DNA from: Rhodopseudomonas palustris
GTDB taxonomy: Bacteria; Pseudomonadota; Alphaproteobacteria; Rhizobiales; Xanthobacteraceae
Assembly: GCF_003226555.1 (NCBI RefSeq)
Contig: NZ_QKQS01000038.1
Span: forward strand, 1 to 64,000
DNA length: 64,000 bases
Direction: 5' to 3'
Shown one piece after another: positions 1 through 8,900 of the stretch. The translations under genes were made by a program, and so were the position numbers. Numbering within the stretch: the stretch's first letter is position 1; each line of letters begins with the position of its first letter. The notes beneath the pieces are model-generated. The model searched no databases, had not been told where the DNA came from, and saw only the letters and a list, made by a program, of their open reading frames with translations.

Positions 1-45
<45 letters not shown>

Positions 46-78
46 CCTCCGCGAGTCTCGACCATTCGGCCGCCGCCC

Positions 79-130
79 CCTCACCCGGATTGCTGCGCAA
101 TCCGACCTCTCCCCGCGCGCGGGGAGAGGT
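79..130. repeat. Palindromic intergenic repeat (double hairpin) downstream of paaA
   Basis: Two adjacent perfect hairpins are visible. The first has arms CGGATTGC and GCAATCCG around TGC (86-104). The second is a 26-base palindrome with arm ACCTCTCCCCGCG (105-130). The 'CTCTCCCCGC...GCGGGGAGAG' core resembles the element at 39634-39733. It lies 20 bp past the paaA stop, so it may also protect or end the paaA transcript. Confidence 0.7.
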
Positions 131-150
131 TCAAAATTCCACGGCGGTTG

Positions 151-1134
151 TTACGCCGCCAGTTTGTTCTTGCGTTTCTCGGCGTAGGCGGCGGCCGCCT
201 CGCGCACCCAGGCGCCGTCGTCATGCGCCTTGCGGCGCGCCGCCATCCGGTCGCGGTTGCACGGGCCGTTGCCGGCGAGCACCTGCTTGAACTCGTCCCA
301 GTCAATCGCGCCATACTCCCAATGCCCGGTCGCCTCGTTCTTCTTCAGATCGGGATCGGGAAGCGTCAGGCCCAGATAATGCGCTTGAGGCACCGTGGCA
401 TCGACGAATTTCTGGCGCAGCTCGTCGTTGGAGAACCGCTTGATCTTCCACTTGGTCGAGGTGTCGCTGTGCTGGCTGGCCTGATCCGGCGGGCCGAACA
501 TCATCAGGCACGGCCACCACCAGCGGTTCAGCGCGTCCTGCGCCAGCGCCTTCTGTTCGGCCGAGCCCTTGGCCAGCGTCAGCATGATCTCGTAGCCCTG
601 GCGCTGGTGGAACGACTCCTCCTTGCAGACGCGGATCATCGCGCGCGCATAGGGCCCGTAAGAGCAGCGGCACAGCGGGATCTGATTCATGATCGCGGCG
701 CCGTCGACCAGCCAGCCGATCGCGCCGATGTCGGCCCAGGTCAGGGTCGGGTAGTTGAAGATCGACGAGTATTTGGCCTTGCCGCTGAGCAGCTGGTCGA
801 CCAGCTCCTCGCGCGAGGCGCCGAGAGTTTCGGCGGCGGCGTAGAGATACAGGCCGTGGCCGCACTCGTCCTGGACCTTGGCGAGCAGCGCCGCCTTGCG
901 CCGCAGTGTCGGCGCGCGCGTGATCCAATTGCCTTCCGGCAGCATACCGACGACTTCGGAATGCGCGTGCTGGGAGATCTGGCGGACCAGCGTCTTGCGG
1001 TAAGCGGCCGGCATCCAGTCGTTCGGCTCGATCCGCTCCTCGGCGTCGATCCGCGCCTGGAACCGCGCCGCCCGTTCGGCGTCCTCGATGTTCCGCTCGT
1101 CACCGTCGGACACGTTCAGTGCCTGGGTGTACAT
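151..1134 (-). CDS. paaA: 1,2-phenylacetyl-CoA epoxidase, catalytic subunit PaaA
   Basis: PaaA is the catalytic alpha subunit of the multicomponent monooxygenase that epoxidises the ring of phenylacetyl-CoA, the committing step of aerobic phenylacetate degradation. The 327-residue length is normal for the family. It is a ferritin-like di-iron protein; carboxylate/histidine motifs are visible in [12 protein letters not shown] and [13 protein letters not shown], the two E-x-x-H-type ligand regions. Its start is set by a GGAG-type ribosome site at 1142-1147. The gene faces a TetR regulator across a palindrome (1166-1187), so it is probably induced when phenylacetyl-CoA releases the repressor. 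paaB-E would be expected next, but the 150 bases downstream carry only repeats and the window edge. Family assignment is firm. Confidence 0.95.
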   Translation of the reverse strand: MYTQALNVSDGDERNIEDAERAARFQARIDAEERIEPNDWMPAAYRKTLVRQISQHAHSEVVGMLPEGNWITRAPTLRRKAALLAKVQDECGHGLYLYAAAETLGASREELVDQLLSGKAKYSSIFNYPTLTWADIGAIGWLVDGAAIMNQIPLCRCSYGPYARAMIRVCKEESFHQRQGYEIMLTLAKGSAEQKALAQDALNRWWWPCLMMFGPPDQASQHSDTSTKWKIKRFSNDELRQKFVDATVPQAHYLGLTLPDPDLKKNEATGHWEYGAIDWDEFKQVLAGNGPCNRDRMAARRKAHDDGAWVREAAAAYAEKRKNKLAA

Positions 1135-1165
1135 GGCGATCTCCTCCGGCGTTGTTGGAAATATA

Positions 1166-1187
1166 ATTGACCAATTGGACGGTCAAT
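1166..1187. promoter_or_regulatory. Probable TetR (PaaR-like) operator
   Basis: A perfect inverted repeat, ATTGACC and GGTCAAT separated by 8 bases, sits between the divergent paaA (start 1134) and TetR gene (start 1257). Its size and position suit a TetR-family operator controlling both promoters. The binding protein is inferred from adjacency. Confidence 0.65.
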
Positions 1188-1256
1188 GCAAGTGTCGGAA
1201 CCGATCATCGATGGTGCGTCGCAACGCACTGTCCGCCAACAGGATTCCGACCGCCC

Positions 1257-1937
1257 ATGGCGCGCACGCGAGCCACCGACTACGACGATAAACGCCGCGG
1301 CATTCTCAGCCGTTCCGCGCGGCTGTTCGCCGAACACGGCTACACCGGCACTTCGATCACCATGATCGCCGACGCTTGCGGCGTCTCGAAGGCGCTGATG
1401 TATCACTACTACCCGTCGAAGGATGCGGTGCTGTTCGATCTGCTCGAAGATCATCTGCAGCATCTGGTCACGGTGGTGGACGAAGCTGCACAGGGCAATG
1501 GCGATCCAGGCGACCGGCTGTTCGCGATCTCGGCGGCGTTGCTCGAAGCCTATCGCGGCGCCGATGCCGAGCATCAGGTGCAGATCTCCAGCCTGAAGCT
1601 GCTGCCGCCGGAGCAGCAGGACGTGCTGAAGGCGCTGGAGCGAAAACTCGTCGTCTCGATGTCGGATGCGATCGCCGCCGCGATCCCGGCCGCCGCCGCC
1701 AAGCCGGAGCTACTGAAGCCGCTGACGATGTCGCTGTTCGGCATGCTGAACTGGCACTACCTTTGGTTCCGCGAGGGCAAGGGCCTGTCGCGTGAGACTT
1801 ACGCGCAGATGGTGACCACGCTGATGATCGCCGGCGCCGAACAGGCGATCGACGCGATCACCGCGCCGCCGGGCAAAGCCGAGCGCGCATCGCCCCGCAA
1901 GAAGAACGAGCGGGCGGCGGTGGCGCGGCGGGCGTAG
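1257..1937 (+). CDS. TetR-family regulator, probable phenylacetate-pathway repressor (PaaR-like)
   Basis: A 226-residue TetR-type protein. The N-terminal helix-turn-helix region (about residues 10-57) contains the typical sequence ARLFAEHGYTGTSITMIAD followed by GVSKALMYHYYPSKDAVL. The C-terminal part should bind ligand. I chose the ATG giving MARTRATDYDD because the 30 residues encoded upstream run through the operator and do not resemble the family. Divergence from paaA with a shared palindrome suggests it represses the phenylacetate genes and is relieved by phenylacetyl-CoA, as known for PaaR proteins. The C-terminal tail (PRKKNERAAVARRA) is basic and probably disordered. The link to phenylacetate rests on context. 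Confidence 0.85.
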   Translation: MARTRATDYDDKRRGILSRSARLFAEHGYTGTSITMIADACGVSKALMYHYYPSKDAVLFDLLEDHLQHLVTVVDEAAQGNGDPGDRLFAISAALLEAYRGADAEHQVQISSLKLLPPEQQDVLKALERKLVVSMSDAIAAAIPAAAAKPELLKPLTMSLFGMLNWHYLWFREGKGLSRETYAQMVTTLMIAGAEQAIDAITAPPGKAERASPRKKNERAAVARRA

Positions 1938-1959
1938 GTCACGCACTTTCCCTCCCCGA

Positions 1960-2061
1960 GTCATTCCGGGGCGCGCCGAAGGCGCGAACCCGGAATCTCG
2001 ACCTCGCACAACAACCTCGGGATTCCGGGCTCGCTCGCTGACGCGAGCGCCCCGGAATGAC
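1960..2061. repeat. Intergenic palindromic repeat, 'cattccggggcgcg' family, copy 1
   Basis: A roughly 100-bp element bounded by GTCATTCCGGGGCGCG and its complement ...CGCCCCGGAATGAC, with inner arms AACCCGGAATCTCG and GGGATTCCGGG. Near-identical elements occur at 39495-39591 and 57784-57880. It lies between the convergent TetR and phasin genes. Confidence 0.8.
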
Positions 2062-2078
2062 GGGGACAAGGTGCCATC

Positions 2079-2105
2079 AAAAAGAAAGGCCCGCGCGAGC
2101 GGGCC
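2079..2105 (-). terminator. Rho-independent terminator of the phasin gene
   Basis: On the minus strand a perfect 7-bp GC hairpin (GGCCCGC/GCGGGCC) is followed directly by TTTCTTTTT. It lies about 60 bases after the phasin stop codon. Confidence 0.85.
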
Positions 2106-2164
2106 GAGGTCGGGAGGAACTTCGAGCCTCGATAGCTGAGGCTCGGGGTCTACAGCAGCGGCGA

Positions 2165-2668
2165 TTAGGCCGACTTGCTGAAGGTCTTGGCGAAGTTGTC
2201 CTGCACCGATTTGGCGCTGTCGCTGGCCAGCTTGCTGAAGTACTCGGTCGCCGACTTGGCGCGCGACACCAGCACTTCGCCCTGCGAACGCGCAAGGTCG
2301 GACTGGATCTGGAACGCCTCGTTGACCGATTTCGCCGACGCCAGCTTGTCGATGCCGGTGAAGAACGCTTCAGTGTCGTGGTAGATCGCCTGCTGAATGT
2401 TGCGGGTGATCTTGGCGGCTTCGCTCACCGAATTGGCCACGGTTTCCTCGATCACCGAGGTCACCTTCTCCGAACCGGCGTGGAAATCCGCGGCCTTCTC
2501 CTTGGCGGTGCCAGCGGCACGCTTGACGAAGTCGCGGGCGGCTTCCGGAACCTCGAGGGTCTGGAAGTTCTTGAACGCGTCGGTCACCGGCTGGAACGCC
2601 TGCTTGACGCTGTCGGCCACCGTTTCGGCCGCCTGGGTGTAGCTCTCGTGATTAGCAGCATCGGTCAT
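2165..2668 (-). CDS. Phasin family protein
   Basis: A 167-residue, Ala/Lys/Glu-rich, Cys-free amphipathic helical protein with the look of the phasin_2 family (phrases such as VKQAFQPVTDAFKNFQ, AGTAKEKAADFHAGSEKV and SKLASDSAKSVQDNFAKTF). Phasins coat polyhydroxyalkanoate granules, setting their number and size and limiting access of depolymerases. The gene has its own AT-rich leader with two TTGC-N3-GCAA boxes and its own terminator, so it is probably a monocistronic, strongly expressed gene. The genes further upstream on the same strand (a PhaE-like protein and an alpha/beta hydrolase) suit a granule-associated role. Granule proteins of this type can also have PHB-independent roles. Confidence 0.9.
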   Translation of the reverse strand: MTDAANHESYTQAAETVADSVKQAFQPVTDAFKNFQTLEVPEAARDFVKRAAGTAKEKAADFHAGSEKVTSVIEETVANSVSEAAKITRNIQQAIYHDTEAFFTGIDKLASAKSVNEAFQIQSDLARSQGEVLVSRAKSATEYFSKLASDSAKSVQDNFAKTFSKSA

Positions 2669-2752
2669 CTGAAATCTCCATCCTCGTTGGCTGAGCTATG
2701 GTCTTCCCGTCCGAACTGCGGCCCGGGCAGGGAAAATATGTCATAAACCATG

Positions 2753-2782
2753 TTGCACCGCAATATGTTTATTGCAACGCAA
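2753..2782 (-). promoter_or_regulatory. Twin TTGC-N3-GCAA boxes upstream of the phasin gene (possible PhaR sites)
   Basis: Two short dyads, TTGC-ACC-GCAA (2753-2763) and TTGC-AAC-GCAA (2772-2782), lie 19 bp apart centre to centre in an AT-rich stretch about 100 bp before the phasin start. PhaR repressors of alphaproteobacteria bind TGC-rich dyads of this sort ahead of phaP. Identity of the binding protein is inferred; no phaR gene lies in the window. Confidence 0.55.
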
Positions 2783-2884
2783 CACGGTATCTGGAACATA
2801 CCATTGAAATAATTACATTTTTAGTTACGAGAGCAACAACCAGACCGTGCTTTTCATGCGAAATGCTCGAAATGAACTGCGAGC

Positions 2885-3199
2885 CTAACCCTTGGGCTTG
2901 CCTGATTTCGCCGGCGGGATCGCGGCCGCGAGTTCGTCCAGCCGTCGCTCGACCTCGGCGAGCCGGGTGTTGAACTCCTGCATCTGCGCGCGTGACGGCA
3001 GATTCATACCCGCGAGATATTTGTCCATCATCTCGGCGAACTGCTTGTGCGCCTCGGCGGAGACACCGCCGACCTGCTGCGCCACCTTGCCGAGCTCCGG
3101 CGATGTCAGCGCCTGATTGGCGAAGGCTGCGAAACCCTTGCTCATTTCGCCGAACATCGCCTGCCACGCCGCTGCCGGATCGTTGTCCTTGTCGGCCAT
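2885..3199 (-). CDS. Small PhaE-like/phasin-like protein
   Basis: A 104-residue helical protein. The segment NLPSRAQMQEFNTRLAEVE followed by RRLDELAA resembles the C-terminal 'PTRxELDxL...LRREL' region of class III PHA synthase subunit PhaE, and the N-terminal AAAWQAMFGEMSKGFAAFAN resembles phasins. The Lys/Pro tail (PPAKSGKPKG) is typical of granule proteins. I chose the ATG giving MADKDNDPAAAW because a GGGGAGA ribosome site precedes it; longer readings run through a 33-bp tandem duplication. It follows the alpha/beta hydrolase gene by about 80 bp and precedes the phasin. A granule-surface or synthase-partner role is inferred from sequence style and neighbours. Confidence 0.65.
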   Translation of the reverse strand: MADKDNDPAAAWQAMFGEMSKGFAAFANQALTSPELGKVAQQVGGVSAEAHKQFAEMMDKYLAGMNLPSRAQMQEFNTRLAEVERRLDELAAAIPPAKSGKPKG

Positions 3200-3216
3200 T
3201 GCCGTCTCCCCTCTTG

Positions 3217-3282
3217 TCATCCGCGCGGCACACCGCGCGACGACCTTTTTCATCCGCGCGGCACACCGCGCGACGACCTTTT
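3217..3282. repeat. Perfect 33-bp tandem duplication with internal hairpins
   Basis: Two identical 33-bp units (3217-3249 and 3250-3282) lie head to tail. Each contains the hairpin CGCGCGG-CACA-CCGCGCG. The second unit overlaps the stop codon of the alpha/beta hydrolase; the first ends 18 bp before the start of the PhaE-like gene. The two hairpins could affect translation or decay of the shared mRNA. Confidence 0.9.
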
Positions 3283-4072
3283 AGCGGGTCGGCGCGGCGT
3301 AGGCGAAGCCAAACGGACCGGAGCGATCGAACGGGGTGAATTCGCCTTCCGGCTGTGCCAGACGGTCGGCGATCGCCCACAGCACCGCGGCATTGACGAT
3401 AAGGCCGATATGGCTGGCGAGCACCACCTCGATGTTCTCGGCGCGCGGCGACGGCGTCAGCTGCGAGGTGCGCCAGTTCACGATGCCGTCGGTGCGCGAA
3501 TAGATCGAGGTGGCCGGTACCGGCATCTCGCCGCCGAGCGGTTCGAGATCTTCGAGCCGGACCTCGGTCAGTTCCTCGCCGGACAGCTTCTCGTAGACCC
3601 GCTTGGCGTTGGTGGCGGTGACGTCGCCGGTGAATGGACTGCCGAGCGTAATGATGTCGCGCACCATCTCGGGTGCGTGCAACGCGAGGTCACGGGCATA
3701 GACGCCGCCGAGGCTCCACCCCACCAGACTGACCTTACGGCCGCTCGCCTCATAGACGGCGGAGAGCCGGCGCCGCAGTCTGGCGCGCATGCGATAGATG
3801 CCACCGAGATTGCGGCCGAGCTCCCAGGCGAACACCTGATAGCCGAGTTGCTTCAGATAGCGCCGCATCGGCGCAGTCGACAGATCACTCGCCAGCAGCC
3901 CGGGCAGCACCAGCACCGGATGACCGTCGCCGCGCGGCGCCTGCAGCAGCAGCGGCGACAGCAGCAGGCTGGCGTTGAATTCGAAGAAGCTGCGCGCCTC
4001 GGCGAGCAGCAACGCGACGCTGGGCGGCTTCAGCCGCTCGCGATTCACGATGGCGCCGCTGTCGACAGGCAT
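3281..4072 (-). CDS. Alpha/beta hydrolase (lipase/PHB-depolymerase-like)
   Basis: A 263-residue serine hydrolase. The oxyanion-hole region is VLVLPGLLASD, the nucleophile elbow is GWSLGG (about residues 117-122), a candidate acid is the Asp in SIYSRTDGIVNW and a candidate base the His in LASHIGLIVN. No signal peptide is evident, so it should be cytoplasmic. It lies 18 bp after a small DUF6489 gene and about 80 bp before a PhaE-like gene, in a PHB-accessory neighbourhood. An intracellular (R)-3-hydroxyalkanoate oligomer or lipid ester is therefore a reasonable but unproved substrate. Confidence is high in the fold and low in the substrate. Confidence 0.85.
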   Translation of the reverse strand: MPVDSGAIVNRERLKPPSVALLLAEARSFFEFNASLLLSPLLLQAPRGDGHPVLVLPGLLASDLSTAPMRRYLKQLGYQVFAWELGRNLGGIYRMRARLRRRLSAVYEASGRKVSLVGWSLGGVYARDLALHAPEMVRDIITLGSPFTGDVTATNAKRVYEKLSGEELTEVRLEDLEPLGGEMPVPATSIYSRTDGIVNWRTSQLTPSPRAENIEVVLASHIGLIVNAAVLWAIADRLAQPEGEFTPFDRSGPFGFAYAAPTR

Positions 4073-4090
4073 CGCGTCTCCAATGATCGG

Positions 4091-4345
4091 TTACTTCTTG
4101 TCCTTGGTCAGCGCACTGCCGAGGCCGGTCATCGAAATGAACATCTCGCCGAATCGTTCCGCGAGCTTGGGATCGAAGGTGAACCAGGTCTTCATCAACG
4201 CCTCGGGCGAGACCTTCTCGATGTTCGACAGCATCTGCTCCTGGAGCTTGTCCATCACCGCGGTCTGCATGGGTTGCACGTCGGGAAGCCCGAAGAACTG
4301 CCGCGCTTCCTCCGGCGTGCAATCGATCTCGACGTTGACTTTCAT
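4091..4345 (-). CDS. DUF6489-family small protein
   Basis: An 84-residue soluble protein of unknown function that begins MKVNVEIDCTPEEARQFFGL and continues with a helical region through 'MLSNIEKVSPEALMKTWF'. The phrase CTPEEARQFFGLPD is a hallmark of this small family. The chosen ATG has GGAGCGGCC directly upstream. It is the first gene of a probable three-gene unit (this gene, alpha/beta hydrolase, PhaE-like protein), which hints at a role with PHB granules or membranes. The link is by position only. Confidence 0.75.
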   Translation of the reverse strand: MKVNVEIDCTPEEARQFFGLPDVQPMQTAVMDKLQEQMLSNIEKVSPEALMKTWFTFDPKLAERFGEMFISMTGLGSALTKDKK

Positions 4346-4436
4346 GGCCGCTCCACAGTCCTGCATTGACGCATCACTGCAGTATCGCCGCGACTGGTGC
4401 CGCGATGCAAGCGATCCGACGCGCTGCCACGTCGAT

Positions 4437-5690
4437 TCAACCGAAGCGTTCGGCGGAGAACGGCCGCGGATCGGTGAGCGGTTGTTCGCCGGTCATCATC
4501 TCGGCGAGCAGCCGACCGGTGACGGGCCCCAGCGTCAGCCCGTGATGCTGGTGGCCGAAATCGAACCACAGGCCGGGATGGCGCGGCGCGCGGCCGATCA
4601 GCGGCAGCATGTCGGGCAGGCACGGCCGCGCGCCCATCCACGGCTGCGGCTCGATGGTGTCGCCGAGCGGGAACAGCGCGCGCGCCATCGGCAACGTCTG
4701 CGCGACCTGCACCGGCGACGGCGGCGCGTCGCGACGTGCGAATTCGGCGCCGGTGGTGAGGCGGATGCCGCGATTCATCGGCGCCAGCAGGTATCCGCGA
4801 TCGGCGTCGAGCACTGCGTGCTGCAGGCTGGCGTTGCCGCGCGGCGCGAGGTGGATGTGATAGCCGCGCTTGACGCCGAGCGGGAAACGATAGCCGAGCG
4901 GCTTGAACACCAGGTCCGACCACGGCCCCATCGCCACCACCGCTTCGCGCGCGCTGACGACTCCGAGCTCGGTCGCAACCCGCCAGCCGCCCTCCTCCTG
5001 CTGCAGCGTGCGGGCATCGCCTTTGACGAATCGACCGCCGCGCTGGGAGAACAGCGTCGCGTAGGCTTTGACCAGCCCGCCCGGATCCGGAATCGAGCCG
5101 GGCTCCAGCCAGTGGATCGCCCCCGTGAATTCACCGGTGAGATTCGGTTCGCGTTCGGCGATGCCGCGCTGATCGAGCACGTCGGCGACGACACCGAACT
5201 GCCGGGCCCGTTCCAGGTCACCGAGCGCCTTGCCAAAGCTCTTCGGCGAGCGAAACAGCTTGATCCAGCCGGTCTTGCGCAGCAGCTCCGGCACGCCGGC
5301 TTCGGCGATCAGCGTCTCGTGTTCGGCGAGGCTGCGCCGGATCAGCGGCAACGCCGCCTTGGCTGTCTCGGCGACGCGTCGCGGCGAGGAGGCCAGAAAA
5401 TAGCGGACCAGCCAGGGCAGGAATTCGGGAATGCCGGAGACCTGGTAATGCGCCTCGGCCGAACCGTTCAGTGCGTAGCGCAGCAGATGGCCGAGATCGC
5501 GCGGAAACACGTAGGGAAACACCGAGGCGCATTCGATCAACCCGGCATTGCCGTAGCTGGTCTCGTCGCCCGCAGTGCCGTTGCGATCGACCAGCACCAC
5601 GTCGCGGCCGCGGCGCTGCAGATGTAACGCAGCGCAGACACCGACGATGCCCGCGCCGAGCACCACGACATCGGTCTCGTTCCGCTTCAT
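4437..5690 (-). CDS. FAD-dependent D-amino-acid dehydrogenase-like oxidoreductase
   Basis: A 417-residue DAO-family flavoprotein. The N-terminal Rossmann dinucleotide site is VVVLGAGIVGVCAALHLQRRG (first 30 residues), followed by an acidic end of strand 2 (VLVDRNGTAGDETSYGNAG) that matches DadA-type dehydrogenases. The C-terminal flavin-contacting stretch is GLWFDFGHQHHGLTLGPVTG. Such enzymes oxidise D-amino acids, or related amines, to 2-oxo acids and pass electrons to the respiratory chain. No dadX racemase or permease adjoins it, so the substrate is open. It appears to be a single gene, with a divergently arranged, gene-free 277-bp stretch on its upstream side. Confidence 0.85.
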   Translation of the reverse strand: MKRNETDVVVLGAGIVGVCAALHLQRRGRDVVLVDRNGTAGDETSYGNAGLIECASVFPYVFPRDLGHLLRYALNGSAEAHYQVSGIPEFLPWLVRYFLASSPRRVAETAKAALPLIRRSLAEHETLIAEAGVPELLRKTGWIKLFRSPKSFGKALGDLERARQFGVVADVLDQRGIAEREPNLTGEFTGAIHWLEPGSIPDPGGLVKAYATLFSQRGGRFVKGDARTLQQEEGGWRVATELGVVSAREAVVAMGPWSDLVFKPLGYRFPLGVKRGYHIHLAPRGNASLQHAVLDADRGYLLAPMNRGIRLTTGAEFARRDAPPSPVQVAQTLPMARALFPLGDTIEPQPWMGARPCLPDMLPLIGRAPRHPGLWFDFGHQHHGLTLGPVTGRLLAEMMTGEQPLTDPRPFSAERFG

Positions 5691-5910
5691 GGCTCCGAGT
5701 TAAGCGCATCGCGGCGAGTTCGCAAATCCCAAACCGCGTTTGCAATGGTGCCATAACGGCGCATCACGACTGGCGCGGCGCGCTGCAAACAGTCTCCTCA
5801 ATGACCGCTCAAACGCCGGGCAACGCGCTCTCTTTCACGTCATTGCGACAGGCATATTCTCGAGGGCCGCGCGCCCCGAATGACAGAGCGATGACGAATC
5901 GCCGCGCCGA

Positions 5911-5941
5911 AAACACAATGGCGGGCCAACCGGCCCGCCAT
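5911..5941 (-). terminator. Rho-independent terminator of the RND efflux operon
   Basis: A perfect 10-bp stem (ATGGCGGGCC/GGCCCGCCAT, loop GGTT on the minus strand) is followed by TTGTGTTT on the minus strand. It begins 27 bases after the stop codon of the RND pump gene. The rest of the 5691-5967 gap shows no gene. Confidence 0.75.
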
Positions 5942-5967
5942 GCTTGGTCGGATCGTCGCCAGTTGGC

Positions 5968-8900
5968 TCAGCTCGGTTTCAACGCCGGCGAACCGTGCTC
6001 CATCTCGTAGTCTTCGATCTGCTTGGTGCGATCGGACTCCAGCGCGGCGCGGTGATCGGTGCCGATCGCCACATACACCGCCGGCAGCACGAACAGCGTG
6101 AACAGCGTGCCGATCAACATGCCCGAGACCACGACGAGACCGATCGAGAACCGGCTCGCCGCGCCCGCGCCCGAGGCAGTGAGCAGCGGCAGCAGGCCGG
6201 TCACCATCGCGGCGGTGGTCATCAGGATCGGCCGCAGCCGCACTCGTGCCGACTGCTCGATCGCGGTGCGCTTGTCGAGCGCCTCCTTGATCTGCAGCTC
6301 GCGTGCGAACTCCACCATCAGGATGCCGTGCTTACTGATCAGGCCGACCAGGGTGAGCAGACCGACCTGGGTGTAGATGTTGATCGTCGCCGCACCGAAG
6401 AACAGCGGGATCAACGCGCCCGAGATCGCCATCGGCACCGAGATCATGATCACCAGCGGGTCGCGCAGGCTTTCGAACTGCGCGGCGAGCACCAGGAAGA
6501 TGATGATCAGCGCGAAACCGAAAGTGATCGCGAGCTGGTTGCCTTCCTGCACGTACTGCCGCGCGTCGGCGAGATAGTCGTGGCTGAAGCCCGAGGGCAG
6601 GTTCTTGGCCTGCTGTTCGAGGAAGTCGACCGCCTTGCCGACGGTGACGCCCGGCATTGGCACCGCCTGGAAGGTGGCGGAGTTGAGCTGGTTGAAGTGC
6701 GTCAGCGCGTTCGGGTCGGTCGCGGTCTCGATCTTCACCAGCGTCGACAGCGGCACCTGCTGCCCGCTCGCACTCGGCACATAGAAACCATCGAGCGATT
6801 GCGGGGTCAGGCGGTCGGCGCGCGGCACCTGCGGGATCACCTGGTACGACCGGCCTTCGAGGTTGAAGCGGTTGACATAGTTGCCGCCGAGCAACGTCGC
6901 CAGCGTCGAGCCGAGTCGCTGCATGTTGATGCCGAGGTCGCTCGCTTTGGTGCGATCGATCGTCACCCGAACTACCGGCTGGTTGAAGTCGAGGTCGCTG
7001 TCCGAGACGATGAACAGCCCGCTCTTGCGCGCGGCGTCCTTCAGCTTGACCATCTCCTCGTAGACCGCGCGGAAGCCGGCCGTGGAGTTGATCACCATCT
7101 GGATCGGCAGACCACCCGGACCGCCGGGCAACGGCGGCAAGTTGAAGGCGAAAGCGTTAACGCCTTCGATCTTGCTGAGCTCGGCCTGCACCAGCGGCTT
7201 GAGCTGCATCGCAGTGCGCTTGCGCTCGTCCCACGGCTTCAGCAGCATGCCGGCGATGCCGTTGTTCGGGCCCGAAGTGCCGTTGAGGATGAAGCGCAGA
7301 TCGGTTTCGGGGAAGCTGGCATAGGCCTTGTCGAGCTTCTCGCCGTAATAGTTGGCGTAGTCGATGTTGGCGTATTTCGGCGCCTTGGTCACCGCGAACA
7401 CGATGCCCTGGTCTTCTTCCGGCGCCAGCTCCTTGGACGTATTCATGTACATGAAGCCGACGAGGCCGAGGATCACCACCGCGAACAGCCCGGTGATCGG
7501 CCGGTAGTCGAGCGAGCGGTCGAGCTGCCGGCCGTACCACCGCGTCACCGCGCTGAACACGGAATCGACCTTGCGGGCGAACCAGCCCTGGCTTTCCTGA
7601 TGCTTGAGCAGCACCGAGCACATCATCGGCGACAGCGTCAGCGCGATAATGCCGGACACGATCACCGAGCCGGCGAGCGTGAACGCGAATTCGCGGAACA
7701 GCGCGCCGGTGAGGCCGCCGAGGAAACCAATCGGCGCGTACACCGCCGCCAGCGTGATGGTCATCGAGATCACCGGCCCGACGATTTCGCGGGCGCCGAT
7801 CAGCGAGGCCTGGACTGGACTCTTGCCCTCCTCCAGATGGCGATGGATGTTCTCCACCACCACGATGGCATCGTCGACCACGAGACCGATCGCCAGCACC
7901 ATCGCCAGCAGCGTCAGGAGGTTGATCGAGAATCCCATCGCCAGCATCGCGGTGCAGACGCCGATCAGCGACAACGGAATCGTCACCACCGGAATGATCA
8001 CCGACCGCAGCGAGGCCAGGAACAGGAAGATCACCACGATGACGATGCCGACCGCTTCGATCAGCGTCTTCTCCACCTCGTCGATCGACGAGCGAATGAA
8101 CTTGGTGGAATCGTAGGCCACCTTCATGTGCATCGACGGCGGCAAATTGCGCTCGATGTCCGGGAACAGCGCGCGTACCCCGGTGACGATGTTGAGCGGG
8201 TTGCCCTGCGGCGTCGCCTGCACACCGATGAAGATCGCTCGCTCACCCGAGAACGCCACGCTGGAATCGGTGCTCTGCGCCGCCAGTTCGACGGTGGCGA
8301 CGTCCTCCATCCGCACGAAGCCGCCGTCCTTGGCTTTGACGATCATGCGTTTGAATTGATCGGCGTTCTGCAGGTCGGTGTTGGTGGTGATGTTGGAGAC
8401 AGTCAGATAGCCCTTGGTCTGACCGGCCGCCGCCTGGAAGTTGTTGGCCTGGATCGCCGCCGTGATGTCGTTCGCCGACACACCGCGCCCCGCCATCCGG
8501 ATCGGATCGAGCCAGATCCGCATCGCAAACGTCTGGCCGCCAAGAATATCGGCCGAGGCGACGCCGTCGACGGTGGACAGCACCGGCTGCACCACACGCG
8601 TCAGGTAGTCCGAGATCGCCGAGCCCGACAATTCGTTGCTCGAGAATCCGATGTACATCACCGCCGTGGTCTGGCCGGTGGATTTGACGATCACCGGGTC
8701 GTTGGCTTCCTTCGGGATCAGGTATTTGACCGAATTCACCTTGGCCATCACCTCGGTGAGTGCCTGGTTCGGATCGAAGTTGAGCTTGACGTAGACCGTG
8801 ATCAGGCTCTGCCCCTGGGTCGAGGACGAGGTGATGTAGTCGACGCCCTCGGCCGAGGCGACCGCCTGCTCCAGCGGCGTGGTGATGAAGCCCTGCATCA

